From assembly GCA_002150995.1 (NCBI GenBank), contig MDHJ01000001.1, forward strand, positions 682,001 through 746,000: a stretch of 64,000 nucleotides of DNA. Reading direction: 5' to 3'. Of this stretch, positions 27,572 to 36,398 are shown piece after piece (within the stretch, counting starts at the first letter, position 1; every line of letters starts with the position of its first letter). The DNA comes from Clavibacter michiganensis (lineage in GTDB: Bacteria > Actinomycetota > Actinomycetes > Actinomycetales > Microbacteriaceae). The position numbers and the translations under genes are program-made. The notes under the pieces were generated by a model. The model had not been told where the DNA came from. It searched no databases and saw only the letters and a list, made by a program, of their open reading frames with translations.

Positions 27572-27632
27572 TCGGCCGGTCGCGGCGTGTCCGGGCGCGG
27601 ATCGCGGCCCGGTCGCGCGGCCCACCCGCCCG

Positions 27633-27638
27633 TAGGGT
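27633..27638 (+). promoter_or_regulatory. -10 box for leaderless AI-2E-type gene
   Basis: TAGGGT ends seven bases before the ATG at 27646, without a ribosome site between. Confidence 0.5.
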
Positions 27639-27645
27639 GGACGGC

Positions 27646-28812
27646 ATGACCACCCCTCCGTCCGTGTGGCAGGACAAGCTCGGCCGCCTCTCCATCCGCT
27701 GCGTGCAGGTCCTCGCGGTCCTCGTGGTCGCCATCGCGATCGTCTACGCCGCCATCTCGCTCAAGCTCGTCGTGATCCCGGTGATCATCGCGCTGATCCT
27801 CGCGTGCGCCGTGCGCCCGATGGTGCAGTGGATGGAGCGTCGCGGCCTCCCTGACGCGCTCGCCGCGGTCATCGCGCTCCTCACCGGGCTGGTGCTCTTC
27901 GGCGGCGCCATCACCGCCGTCGTATTCGGCGTGCAGAGCCAGTGGCCTACGCTCGTGAAGGCCACCAGCGAGGGCGTCGACCAGCTGCAGGCGTTCATCG
28001 AGGAGGGCGGGCTGCCGATCGACTCGGCGCAGATCGACTCCTTCCGCCAGCAGGCCGTCGACTTCCTCACCAGCAGCCAGTTCGGCTCCGGTGCCATCGC
28101 GGGCGTCTCCGCCGCGGCCGAGGTCGTCACGGGCGCCGTGCTGGGGCTCGTCGTGTTCTTCTACTTCGTGAAGGACGGGCCGCGCATCTGGGCCTTCCTC
28201 ATCCGCCCGTTCCGCGGTCGCGGCCGGAAGCGCGCCGTGCGCGTCGGCCACGAGGGCGCCAAGGTGCTCGGCGGCTACATCCGCGGCACCGCCACGGTCG
28301 CGCTCGTCGACACCGTGTTCATCGGCGCCGGCCTCTTCATCCTCGGCGTGCCGCTCGCGCTGCCGCTGTCGCTCGTGGTGTTCATCGGCGCGTTCGTGCC
28401 CATCGTGGGCGCCACCGTCGCGGGCATCCTCGCGGCGCTCGTCGCGCTCGTGACCAACGACCTGACGACCGCCATCATCGTCGTGATCATCGTGGTGGCC
28501 GTGAACCAGCTCGAGGGCAACCTGCTGCAGCCGGTCGTGCTCGGCAACGCCCTCAAGCTGCACGGACTCGTCGTGCTGCTGGCGCTGACCGCGGGCACGA
28601 TCCTCGGCGGCATCGTCGGCGCCATCCTCTCCGTGCCCCTCACCGCCGTCGCCTGGACGGCGTGGAAGATCGTGATGGAGCCGGACGAGGCGGAGCCGGA
28701 TCCGCACGCGTCATCCCCCGTGGAACCCGTGAAGCGGGCCGCGCGCGGACTCACGGCGAAGCTCACGGGCCGCTCCGCCGGTCCCGCGTCGACCGTCCGC
28801 GCCGACCGGTGA
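27646..28812 (+). CDS. AI-2E family (PerM-like) permease
   Basis: The 388-residue protein has the AI-2E family plan. A short N-terminal tail is followed by paired helices (about 22-42 and 44-60, with VIPVIIALILACAVRP), a soluble loop rich in Gln and Asp, and then five more helices. Conserved pieces are FVKDGPRIW (about 175), GAFVPIVGATVAG (about 250) and NQLEGNLLQPVVLG (about 288). Members export small molecules or ions; the autoinducer-2 name does not define the substrate. Its stop overlaps the GTG of the DUF1206 gene, starting a three-gene coupled operon. Confidence 0.92.
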   Translation: MTTPPSVWQDKLGRLSIRCVQVLAVLVVAIAIVYAAISLKLVVIPVIIALILACAVRPMVQWMERRGLPDALAAVIALLTGLVLFGGAITAVVFGVQSQWPTLVKATSEGVDQLQAFIEEGGLPIDSAQIDSFRQQAVDFLTSSQFGSGAIAGVSAAAEVVTGAVLGLVVFFYFVKDGPRIWAFLIRPFRGRGRKRAVRVGHEGAKVLGGYIRGTATVALVDTVFIGAGLFILGVPLALPLSLVVFIGAFVPIVGATVAGILAALVALVTNDLTTAIIVVIIVVAVNQLEGNLLQPVVLGNALKLHGLVVLLALTAGTILGGIVGAILSVPLTAVAWTAWKIVMEPDEAEPDPHASSPVEPVKRAARGLTAKLTGRSAGPASTVRADR

Positions 28813-29608
28813 GCGCCAGCGGCGCCGCGTCGAGCCTCCAGCGCGCGCCCGGCTTCGCCGTCGCCGCGCGCCTCGGGCACGCGGTCAACGGACTGCTGCA
28901 CCTCCTCATCGGCGTCATCGCGTTCCGCCTCGCCACGGGCGGCGGAGGCGGCGAGGCCGACCAGTCGGCGCGCTCGGGTCCATCGCCGGGTCGCCCGGCG
29001 GCCGCGTGCTCCTCTGGGTCGTCGTCGTCGGGCTCGTCGGGCTCGGCCTCTGGCAGCTGATCGAGACCGTGCTCGCCCGGGGCGAGGACGCGAAGCGCAC
29101 GTGGGCGGCGCGCGCGAAGGAGCTCGGCAAGGCCGTCGCGTACCTGGCCGTCGCGGCCACGGCGCTGCGCTTCGCCATGGGCGGGTCGAGCGACTCGTCG
29201 GAGCAGACGCAGTCGCTCAGCGCCGGCCTCCTGGCAGCGCCCGGCGGCGTCGCCCTGCTCGTGGTCCTCGGCCTCGCCGTGATCGCGGTGGGCGCGTACT
29301 TCGGCTTCAAGGGCGCTATGAAGCGCTTCCAGGAGGACATCTCGGTGCCGTCGGGCTCCCTCGGCCGCGGGATCACCGCGCTCGGGGTCGCCGGGTACGT
29401 CGCGAAGGGCGTGGCCCTCGTCGCGGTCGGCGTGCTGTTCGTCGTCGGCGCGGTCACGGCCGACCCCAGCAAGGCCACGGGCCTCGACGGGGCGCTGCAG
29501 TCGCTCGCCGGACTGCCCGCGGGCGTCGCCGTCCTGGCGGTGACGGGCCTCGGCCTCATCGCCTACGGCCTGTACTGCGGCGCCCGCGCGCGCTACGCGA
29601 AGCTGTGA
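28809..29608 (+). pseudogene. DUF1206 membrane protein, single-base frameshift
   Basis: The N-terminal part ([20 protein letters not shown], then [21 protein letters not shown]) and the rest lie in different frames. One extra base near 28967-28972 (TCGGCGCGCTC, expected TCGGCGGCGCTC) joins them through DQSAALGSIAG. The result is 266 residues with six hydrophobic segments in three repeats, each ending in a helix pair such as [18 protein letters not shown]. That threefold repeat is DUF1206; its function is unknown. GTGA overlaps couple it to the permease before and the PhzF gene after. Confidence 0.85.
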
Positions 29609-30345
29609 CGGCGCGTCCGGTCGCGGGCCTCGACGGCGTGCGGCCGGACGAGGTCCACGTCGTCCGCGTCTTCGCCGACGCGGACGGGCGCCACGGCAAC
29701 GAGCTCGGCATCGTGCTCGCGTCGCCGCGCACCGTCGGCCGGGAGCTCGCGATCGCGCAGGAGCTCGGGTTCAGCGAGACCGTGTTCGTCGACGCGGTGG
29801 ACGCGGTGGGCGCGGATCCCCGGGGCGCCGCGCTCCGCATCCTCACGCCCGCACGCGAGCTGCCCTTCGCCGGGCACCCCACCGTCGGCACGGCCTGGTG
29901 GCTGGCATCGCGGGGAGCGCGCGTCGAGCGCCTGCGGGTGCCCGCGGGCGTCGTCGCGGTGACGCACGCGGCCGACGCCGTGCGCGTCGCGGCGGATCCG
30001 GCGTGGTGCCCGGAGTTCACCTGGCACCCCGTGGGCTCCGTCGCCGAGCTCCTCGCCCTCGACCTGCCGGCGCTCGCGCGCACGACCGGCGTCGAGCACC
30101 TGTACGCGTGGGCGTGGATCGACCGGGCCGCGGGTCACATCCGCGCGCGCATGTCCGCTCCCGCGCTCGGCATCCCCGAGGACGAGGCGACCGGTTCCGC
30201 CGCCCTCCGCGTCACCGCGCACCTGGGCCGCGACCTCCGCATCACGCAGGGCCGCGGCAGCGAGCTGGTCACGCGGCTGCGCGACGACGGCCGCGCCGAG
30301 GTCGGCGGGCGGACCGTCGCGGACCGGGTGATCCCGCTGCCCTGA
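29605..30345 (+). CDS. PhzF family epimerase/isomerase-like protein
   Basis: The 246-residue protein has the PhzF landmarks: [20 protein letters not shown] near the N-terminus (position of the catalytic Glu region), [11 protein letters not shown], the invariant [14 protein letters not shown] (about 88-101) and the second-half counterpart [18 protein letters not shown] (about 190). Relatives isomerise or epimerise small acids; some only bind them. It is somewhat shorter than the usual 270-300 residues. The GTG start overlaps the DUF1206 stop, so it is the third gene of the operon. Substrate unknown. Confidence 0.87.
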   Translation: MTARPVAGLDGVRPDEVHVVRVFADADGRHGNELGIVLASPRTVGRELAIAQELGFSETVFVDAVDAVGADPRGAALRILTPARELPFAGHPTVGTAWWLASRGARVERLRVPAGVVAVTHAADAVRVAADPAWCPEFTWHPVGSVAELLALDLPALARTTGVEHLYAWAWIDRAAGHIRARMSAPALGIPEDEATGSAALRVTAHLGRDLRITQGRGSELVTRLRDDGRAEVGGRTVADRVIPLP

Positions 30346-30597
30346 CGGTCGCGCCTGCTCGAGGTCCGCAGGGGCCGGATCCTCGCTACCGGAGGACGTC
30401 CGAGGTCTGCCGCCGTCAGGCCGAGGTCCGCCGCGCTGTGCACGACGCGCCATGGCCACGGATCGCCAAGAGCGGTGCACGTATGCCGGGCGTCGACCCC
30501 GTCGTCATGTGCATGAACGGCGAGCGGTCCTGCGGGAAGCCGTAGCGTCACTGCCGAGCCGCGGCGTAGCGGTTCACAGCTGCCGAAGGAGGCAAGC
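30346..30597. other. Short non-coding stretch with GAGGTC repeats
   Basis: No gene is supported. Three copies of GAGGTCCGC or GAGGTCTGC lie at 30361-30369, 30402-30410 and 30423-30431. Any promoter of the following secreted-protein gene should be here; no clear -10/-35 pair is seen. Confidence 0.5.
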
Positions 30598-31182
30598 ACG
30601 TCCACGAATTCCGGACATGCCAGCGGTGTCGCTCATCACGACCTCGGACCGCAGGCTCGTCGCCTGGGCCCACGGAGGCCCGGGCGAAGAAGGTCGGTCG
30701 TCCTCGCGACGATGTTGTCGCTTCTTTCCATCGGAGCGGTGACGCCGTCCGCCATGGCGGACGAGTCTCCTACCTCGAATCTGTACGACGTGACGGTTGG
30801 GAACGCGACCACCGCTCTTCGGGAGGGGGAGAGCGTCACGTACAGGATGGCCAGCGTCTCGGGCGCGTCGGGCGTCATCTCGTCTGATGTCGTCTACCGG
30901 GGGGATGCCGGGACGATCACTGTCACGGCGGACAGGGGCGTCTACCATCACGCGGTCGACATGTCCGTCCCGGCCACGAACTCCGTCGGGGAGTCCAGCG
31001 TCACTGACCTCACGAGTGGATTCGGCGGCGGATCAACCCCCGCGCTCCTGTTAGAGGGAGATGTGCCGACGAGTCGGCTGACAGGGCACCTCCATTCCGG
31101 CACGCTCACGGGCGAGGCATTCTCCGCCGGGCTCCCTGTCCCGACCACCGGTCCCGACAACACCCTGTGCACATGCTGCTGA
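30598..31182 (+). CDS. Secreted hypothetical protein ending in a Cys cluster; ACG in start position
   Basis: The protein is unknown. A strong ribosome site AAGGAGG (30586-30592) is followed after five bases by an in-frame ACG at 30598, giving 194 residues. The next ATG in frame is 30712 (156 residues) but has no ribosome site and would lose the basic n-region. From ACG the protein has a 33-residue polar/basic lead, a hydrophobic core SVVLATMLSLLSIGAVTPSA and an Ala-Met-Ala cleavage site. The mature part of about 135 residues is rich in Ser, Thr, Gly and Val and ends NTLCTCC. GC content is lower than in neighbours. It is followed by an HTH gene. Confidence 0.55.
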   Translation, partial: TSTNSGHASGVAHHDLGPQARRLGPRRPGRRRSVVLATMLSLLSIGAVTPSAMADESPTSNLYDVTVGNATTALREGESVTYRMASVSGASGVISSDVVYRGDAGTITVTADRGVYHHAVDMSVPATNSVGESSVTDLTSGFGGGSTPALLLEGDVPTSRLTGHLHSGTLTGEAFSAGLPVPTTGPDNTLCTCC

Positions 31183-31260
31183 CGGCGCTCCGGCGACAGC
31201 AGGAGGCACAGCGGTCGACGGCGAAGGCAGGATGCTGCGCCCGGTTCGGAAGGAGATCAC

Positions 31261-31722
31261 GTGAGCACTGACTCGCTGGACACGATGAGGGAGCTGCGTC
31301 GCGTCGTGGCAGAGGGTCGGATCACCATCGGCTCGCTGTCCGCGGCGACCGGCATCTCGAGCACGCTGCTCCTGCGGCTCACGAGCGAGTCGGTCGACGA
31401 CGGATCGGGCATCACCGCCCGCGCGGGGCTCCTCACGTCCGAGGAGACGGTCCGTGTGAGCGGACTCGTGGCGCGCCTGACCGCGGGCTCGGGCGTCGAT
31501 GACGACATCCGATTGCGATCGATCCTCGAGACGCTGACGTGCACGCTGGAGCTGACACCGACGAACATCGCCGCCCTCACGGGGATCGACGTCGCCGCCG
31601 TGGACGCCGCCCTCCACGATCCTCGGGACGTCGCGATGGACACCAGGTACGCGCTCGCTGTCCGAGCGTCCTACCTCCTCCACGCGATGGGCGACGCTGC
31701 GCCGTCACCCCAGGTGAGGTGA
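31261..31722 (+). CDS. HTH-containing hypothetical protein
   Basis: The 153-residue protein starts with GTG seven bases behind AAGGAG. It shows two helix-turn-helix-like segments of similar pattern, ITIGSLSAATGISSTLLLRL (about 20-39) and LTPTNIAALTGIDVAAVDAA (about 99-118), both of the form x-I-x-x-L-(S/T)-G-I-(S/D). No ligand domain or membrane segment is evident. It lies 78 bases after the secreted Cys-ended protein on the same strand, so it probably regulates that gene or is induced with it. Family not recognised. Confidence 0.7.
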   Translation: MSTDSLDTMRELRRVVAEGRITIGSLSAATGISSTLLLRLTSESVDDGSGITARAGLLTSEETVRVSGLVARLTAGSGVDDDIRLRSILETLTCTLELTPTNIAALTGIDVAAVDAALHDPRDVAMDTRYALAVRASYLLHAMGDAAPSPQVR

Positions 31723-31724
31723 CA

Positions 31725-31756
31725 CCCGTCCAGCCGCATGAGAGCGGGTGGACGGG
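31725..31756. terminator. Bidirectional terminator between HTH and CBS/DUF21 genes
   Basis: CCCGTCCA and TGGACGGG arms with an inner CCGC/GCGG stem lie two bases after the HTH stop and 17 beyond the minus-strand stop. Confidence 0.65.
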
Positions 31757-31773
31757 CGTCCGCTCCCACGCGG

Positions 31774-33089
31774 CTAGGCGGCGCCGACGGCCCCCGCGTC
31801 CGCGTCCGCCGGCTCCTCTCGGGGGATGACGAGGATCTCCGAGATCCGACGCCGGTCGAGCGCCGTCACCTGCAGCGTGACGCCGTCGACCTCCACCGTG
31901 TCGCCCACCTGCGCCAGGCGGCCCAGGTTCTCGATGACGAAGCCCGCGACCGTGTCCGACGCCGAGTCGGGGAGCCTCACGCCCGTCGCCTCCTCGAAGT
32001 CCTGGAAGTTGAGGCGGCCGTCGATGGTGCCGCCGTCCTCCGCGAGGTCGCGCGCGGCGGAGTCGGTGTCGTACTCGTCGAAGATCTCGCCCACGACCTC
32101 CTCCACGAGGTCCTCGAGCGTGACGATGCCGTCGGTGCCGCCGTACTCGTCCACGATCACGGCGATCTGGTGGCCCTCGGCGCGCATCATCGTGAGCGTC
32201 GGGAGCACGCGCGCGGTCGCCGGGAGGTAGGGGATCGGGCGGAGGATCTCGGACACGGGCCGCTCGGGTCGGCTGCGATCGCCTGGTACAGGTCGCGCAC
32301 GTGGACGAAGCCGATGACGTCGTCGATGCTCTTGTCCATCACCGGATAGCGCGAGTACGGCCGGTCCTGCACGTCGAGGCCCGCCTCGCGGACGGTGCCG
32401 GTGCCGTCGAGCGCGGCGATCTCGGGCCGCGGCTTCATGACCTCGCTGAGCTGGCGGTGGCGGAGGGAGAGCACGTCGTCGAGGATCCGGCGCTCGTCGT
32501 CCGGGAGGCCCTCGTGGCTGGAGACGATGTCGCGGAGCTCCTCCTCGCTCATCTCCTCGCCGGTCTTGTCCGGGTCGCCGCCGAGGATGCGGACCACCAG
32601 GTTCGTCGACACGGACAGCAGCCAGATCACCGGCCGCATGAGGATCGCGAAGCCGTTGAGGACCGGCGCGACGCCGTACGCGAAGGCGGCGTTCCGCTGG
32701 ATGGCGAGGCGCTTGGGCGCCAGCTCGCCGAGGACGAGCGACAGGTACGCGATCACGAGGGTGAGCGCCAGCGTCGCGATGGTCGAGGCGAGCTGCTCGT
32801 CGAGGCCCCAGGCGACGAACAGCGGGGCGACCGACGGCGCGATGGAGGCGGCGCCGTACGCGGCGGACGCGAAGCCCGCCACGGTGACGCCGATCTGCAC
32901 GGCGGCGAGGAAGGTGTTGGGGTTCCGGGCGAGCGCGGCGACCTTCTCGCCGCGGCGGCCGCGGGCGGCGAGGGCGTTGAGCTGGCCCTCGCGGAGGGTG
33001 ACGAGCGCCATCTCGGTCGCGGCGAAGACGCCCCCGACGAGGACGAACACGACGACCAGGACGATGTTGAGGAGGAGGTCGCCGTTCAC
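31774..33089 (-). pseudogene. HlyC/CorC (CNNM) family transporter with CBS domains, single-base frameshift
   Basis: The larger part starts with GTG 33089 (VNGDLLLNIVLVVVFVLVGG) and has a DUF21 domain of about four helices with FAATEMALVTLREGQLNALA and LVLGELAPKRLAIQ. A CBS pair follows. The frame breaks at the GGG of 32257-32259; an added base joins DLYQAIAADPSGP to [20 protein letters not shown]. The second CBS with [20 protein letters not shown] and the CorC/HlyC C-terminal domain complete 438 residues. Members act in Mg2+ or cobalt efflux and resistance. No other gene is coupled to it. Confidence 0.88.
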
Positions 33090-33295
33090 GAGCGGGTGCC
33101 GGTCGAGGCGGTGCCGGTCGAGTCGGTGGCGGGGATCCCGCGGACGGGAGCGGTGGCGCGGAGGGTGCGGGGCGTGCCCGGGGTCGTCCGGGCGCCGGGA
33201 CTGTGGCTGTCGGGAGCGGGCTCCCGTGCTGTTCTGTGCATGGATGGAGGGTAGCGGAGCGGGGTGGGGAAATAGGCGGGCCGACGTCCGTGCCC

Positions 33296-33301
33296 TAGCG
33301 T
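33296..33301 (+). promoter_or_regulatory. -10 box for leaderless small membrane protein gene
   Basis: TAGCGT ends seven bases before the ATG at 33309; no ribosome site lies between. Confidence 0.5.
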
Positions 33302-33308
33302 CGAGGCC

Positions 33309-33713
33309 ATGGACCAGCAGTGGATCGGCTCCTGGGGCTGGCTCGCCCTCGCGCTCGTGAACGCCGGCCTCGCGGAGCAGAAGGGCCGGTCGAGGTGGAT
33401 CTGGTTCCTCGTGTCGCTGCTCCTCGGGCCGATCGCGACCTTCTTCATCGTGACGTGGGAGCGGGCTCCCGCGCGTCCCGTCCGGACGCAGGAGGAGGGG
33501 CCGACGAACGGGCTGCTCGCCGTGGGGATCGGGCTGGCGGCCCTGGCGGTCGTCAGCGCCGTGGTGGCGGCGATCGGCGGGGACACCGGTCTGTGGCTCC
33601 TCGCGGCTGCGCTCGCGGTGGTGGGCACGGTCTCCCTGGTGCTCCACGTGCTCGCGCACCGGCGGTGGGCGGCGCTGCGGTCGGCACCGGCGGAGGCGGA
33701 CGGGTCGCGCTGA
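33309..33713 (+). CDS. Small three-helix membrane protein, unknown function
   Basis: The 134-residue protein begins MDQQWIGSWGWLALALVNAG and has hydrophobic segments at about 10-20, 30-48, 68-88 and 95-113. The first pair is separated by LAEQKGRSRWIWFLVSLLLG, a pattern common in small actinobacterial membrane proteins. A charged tail RRWAALRSAPAEADGSR ends it. No domain is recognised. It is convergent with the FAD monooxygenase gene and divergent from the CBS/DUF21 gene. Confidence 0.75.
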   Translation: MDQQWIGSWGWLALALVNAGLAEQKGRSRWIWFLVSLLLGPIATFFIVTWERAPARPVRTQEEGPTNGLLAVGIGLAALAVVSAVVAAIGGDTGLWLLAAALAVVGTVSLVLHVLAHRRWAALRSAPAEADGSR

Positions 33714-33735
33714 CGCGTCATCCGGGCTGTGCCCC

Positions 33736-34965
33736 TCAGCCGCGCAGCCGCGGATAGGCGGCGAGCGTCGGCGCGTGGCGCGCGCTCGTGAGGAGGAAGC
33801 GGTCGGCCAGGCCGCGCACCGGCCGCGACGCGGCGACCCGCACGGCGCCGCGCATCGCCCTCTGCCCGAGCGCCGACGACGGGTGGCTGAGGCGCGCCCC
33901 GCCCGGCGGGAGCCCCTGCGCGCTGTCGGCGTACCGCCGCAGCTGCGCCTCGTAGCGCGCGAACGCGGCCGCGAAGGTGTCCGCGGGATCGGCGAGCGCG
34001 CGTCCCAGCTCGCCCGCGAGCACGTGGGCGGCGACGAGGGAGAGGGTCGTGCCCATGCCCGTGGGGCCCGATCCCCAGGCCGCGTCGCCGAGGAGCGCGA
34101 TGCGTCCCTTCGACCACGTCGAGACGATCACCTGCTCCATGCGCTGCGTGTAGAACTCGTCCGGTCGGGCCTGGAATCCGTCGAGGATCCGCTCGACCTG
34201 CCAGCCCGTGTCGCGGAAGCGCGCGCGGAGCACGGTCATCTGCGCCTCGAACGGCAGCTGCTCGAAGCCGGACGGCTCCGACTCGAACGACAGGCTGGCG
34301 CGGATCGTGCCCTCGTCGTCCGGTCGGATGGTGGCGTTCCGCGCGCGGCGTCCCGTGAGGAAGTCCCAGTAGCCGGTGTCGCCGGGGATCCGGTCGATCG
34401 TCCCGTAGGCGATGCTCACGCCGTGGTCGCGGAGCGTGGTCTCCTCGGCGAAGGCCAGCCGGCGCGTGCGGGAGCTGCGGCCCTCGGCCACGAGCAGGAG
34501 GTCGTAGCGCTCCCGGGATCCGCTCGCGAGCTCCACGTCGACCCCGGTGGCGTCCTGCCGCGCACCCGTGACGAAGTCGCCGTAGCGGAGCGCGACGTCG
34601 TCCCGGACGAGGTCGACGAGGATCCCCGCGAACCGGCCGCGCAGGATCTCCACCTCCGCCGTCGGCCCGTCCTCGCCCTCGGCGCGCGGGAACGTGGCGA
34701 GGACGCGCCCCTCCTCGTCGACGAAGCGCGTCCCGTCCTCGCCGGTCAGGTTCGCCATGACGACGTCCTCGATGCCCATGCGCCGGAGGACGTCACGGCC
34801 GAGGCCGCGCACGTCGATGTTCTGGCCCGCCTGGCGCGGCGCGGCCGAGCGCTCGAGCAGGGTCACGTCGAATCCCTCGCGGTGCAGGCCCCAGGCGAGC
34901 GCCGGCCCGGCGATGCTGGCTCCCGTGACGAGGACCCTCGGGCGGAGGTGGGTGGTGTCGTCCAT
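33736..34965 (-). CDS. FAD-dependent monooxygenase (TetX/PHBH-like)
   Basis: The 409-residue enzyme begins with a Rossmann FAD site, VLVTGASIAGPALAWGLHRE (about 11-30). It has a second-Arg site DVRGLGRDVLRRMG and a mid DLLLVAEGRSSRTRR (the DG-like motif). The third FAD motif GRIALLGDAAWGSGPTGMGT (about 290-309) is followed by LVAAHVLAGEL. This is the class A flavin hydroxylase pattern, NAD(P)H-dependent oxidation of an aromatic or polyketide-like compound. The ATG follows GAGGAG. It diverges from a MarR regulator with a perfect palindrome between, so it probably detoxifies the MarR ligand. Confidence 0.9.
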   Translation of the reverse strand: MDDTTHLRPRVLVTGASIAGPALAWGLHREGFDVTLLERSAAPRQAGQNIDVRGLGRDVLRRMGIEDVVMANLTGEDGTRFVDEEGRVLATFPRAEGEDGPTAEVEILRGRFAGILVDLVRDDVALRYGDFVTGARQDATGVDVELASGSRERYDLLLVAEGRSSRTRRLAFAEETTLRDHGVSIAYGTIDRIPGDTGYWDFLTGRRARNATIRPDDEGTIRASLSFESEPSGFEQLPFEAQMTVLRARFRDTGWQVERILDGFQARPDEFYTQRMEQVIVSTWSKGRIALLGDAAWGSGPTGMGTTLSLVAAHVLAGELGRALADPADTFAAAFARYEAQLRRYADSAQGLPPGGARLSHPSSALGQRAMRGAVRVAASRPVRGLADRFLLTSARHAPTLAAYPRLRG

Positions 34966-35032
34966 GCGGTGGTCTCCTCGTGTCGTCGAGCGGATGCGCG
35001 ATCCCGCGTCCGAGTAGACTCTATGGCGTAGA

Positions 35033-35049
35033 TGCTTCACAGTGAAGCA
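35033..35049. promoter_or_regulatory. MarR operator candidate
   Basis: TGCTTCACAGTGAAGCA is a perfect palindrome (eight-base arms, one-base centre) between divergent monooxygenase and marR genes, 26 bases before the marR ATG. Length and symmetry fit a MarR dimer site. Confidence 0.75.
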
Positions 35050-35075
35050 ATCGGGTCGACTCGGAGGATCACGAC

Positions 35076-35570
35076 ATGTCCCACACCATCGCGGTCCCGG
35101 GCGACCGCTCCGAGGTGCTGGAGCGGCTCCGGGACTACACGACCGCGTTCGACGAGTCGGTGCGGCAGCTCGCCGCGGCGCTCGGGCTGCCGACCACCGA
35201 CACGACGGCGCTCGCCGAGGTGATCTGGGCCGAGACCGCCGGCCGGGCGCTGTCGCCGGCCCGCCTGTCGGAACGGCTGCACCTGACGTCGGGGGCCACG
35301 ACCGCGCTCATCAACCGGCTCGAGGGCGGCGGCCACCTCGAGCGGAGCCGGGAGAGCGCCGACCGGCGGGTGGTCACGCTGCGGTCGAGCGCCGCGACCC
35401 GGACGCGCGTGACGGCGATGCTCCAGGGCGCGCAGGCCGACGTCGACCGGGCGCTGGACGGGTTCACCGCCGACCAGCTCCGCACGGCGGCGGCGGTCGT
35501 GCGGGCGATCACGGACGGCACCGCGGCGGGGACGCGCGGGATGGGACGCGACGGCGCGACCCGGAGCTGA
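35076..35570 (+). CDS. MarR family regulator
   Basis: The 164-residue regulator has the MarR winged helix: SPARLSERLHLTSGATTALI (about 69-88) as helix-turn-helix, then NRLEGGGHLERSRESADRRV with the DRR wing. Helices at both ends (FDESVRQLAAALGL and VDRALDGFTADQLRTAAAVV) form the dimer. It diverges from the FAD monooxygenase gene and the palindrome at 35033-35049 lies in its own promoter. Autoregulation and control of the oxidase by a small aromatic ligand are inferred. The ATG has a weak GGAGGA upstream. Confidence 0.92.
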   Translation: MSHTIAVPGDRSEVLERLRDYTTAFDESVRQLAAALGLPTTDTTALAEVIWAETAGRALSPARLSERLHLTSGATTALINRLEGGGHLERSRESADRRVVTLRSSAATRTRVTAMLQGAQADVDRALDGFTADQLRTAAAVVRAITDGTAAGTRGMGRDGATRS

Positions 35571-35585
35571 GGGGCGGTCGTCCGG

Positions 35586-36398
35586 TCAGCCCGCGGCCAC
35601 GCAGGGGCTGTCGCAGCCCTCCCTCGCCGCTGCCGCCGTTGCCGCCGACGCCGCCGCCTCCGCCCGCTCGAGCAGCGACACGTGGAGGTAGCCGGCGTAC
35701 CCGCCCGGCGTCCGGCCGTCGCGGCGTCCGGAGGTGAGCACCTCGCCGGCGGCGGAGGCGGTGACCGTGACGCCGAGGAGGCGGAGCCGGGCGACCAGGT
35801 CCACGTCCTCGTGCTCCGCGAGCGCCGGGAAGCCGCCCGCCCGCACGTAGGCGTCGGCGCGCACCCCGAGGTTCGCGCCGTGCACGTGCCCGTTGGCCTC
35901 CCCGGGGACCCGCGTCGCGCGCCATGCGGCGACCTGCGCGGGACTCAGGGCGTGGAGCTCCGGACGGACGGTGCCGACGACGACGTCCGTGCCCGCGTCG
36001 ACGAGGTCGAGCTGGCTGGTGATCCAGGCGGGCGGCACCACGGAGTCGGCGTCGGTGCACGCGATCCACAGCCGGTCGCGCGGGCCCTCCCACGCGGCGA
36101 GCGCCGCGGAGACGCCGCGGGCGCGGGCGGCGCCCACCCGGCCGTCCCGGCCCTCGATGACCTCCACCCCGGCGGCGCGCGCGACCGACGCCGTGGCGTC
36201 GCGGCAGTCGTCGGCGACGAGGATCACGTCCACGCGGATCCCGCGCGCCCGGGCCCGCGCCGCGGCGACGTCCACCGACGCGAGGCAGCGCCCCACGAGC
36301 TCCTCCTCGTCCCGCGCGGGGATGACCACCGCGACGGCCTGGACGGCGCGTGGCGTCGCCGGCCGGGCGTCCGGGAGCCCGCTCGCGAGGCCGGTCAT
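35586..36398 (-). CDS. Glycosyltransferase family 2
   Basis: The 270-residue GT-A enzyme has AVAVVIPARDEEELVGRCLA (about 20-39), VDVILVADDCRDAT and the metal/nucleotide site WIACTDADSVVPPAW (about 110). Later come GANLGVRADAYVRAGGFPAL and the catalytic-type EHEDVDLVARLRLLG. No membrane helix is seen, so it works on a soluble or membrane-surface acceptor. Its ATG overlaps the stop of the trifunctional gene by four bases (ATGA), implying one pathway: transfer of a sugar to a molecule that is also deacetylated and methylated. Confidence 0.9.
   Translation of the reverse strand: MTGLASGLPDARPATPRAVQAVAVVIPARDEEELVGRCLASVDVAAARARARGIRVDVILVADDCRDATASVARAAGVEVIEGRDGRVGAARARGVSAALAAWEGPRDRLWIACTDADSVVPPAWITSQLDLVDAGTDVVVGTVRPELHALSPAQVAAWRATRVPGEANGHVHGANLGVRADAYVRAGGFPALAEHEDVDLVARLRLLGVTVTASAAGEVLTSGRRDGRTPGGYAGYLHVSLLERAEAAASAATAAAAREGCDSPCVAAG

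Noticed and set aside
30617..30745. Alternative start ATG 30617 for the secreted protein
   Set aside because: It is in the wrong frame, has no ribosome site, and would need an extra base to join the signal peptide; the ACG behind AAGGAGG fits better.
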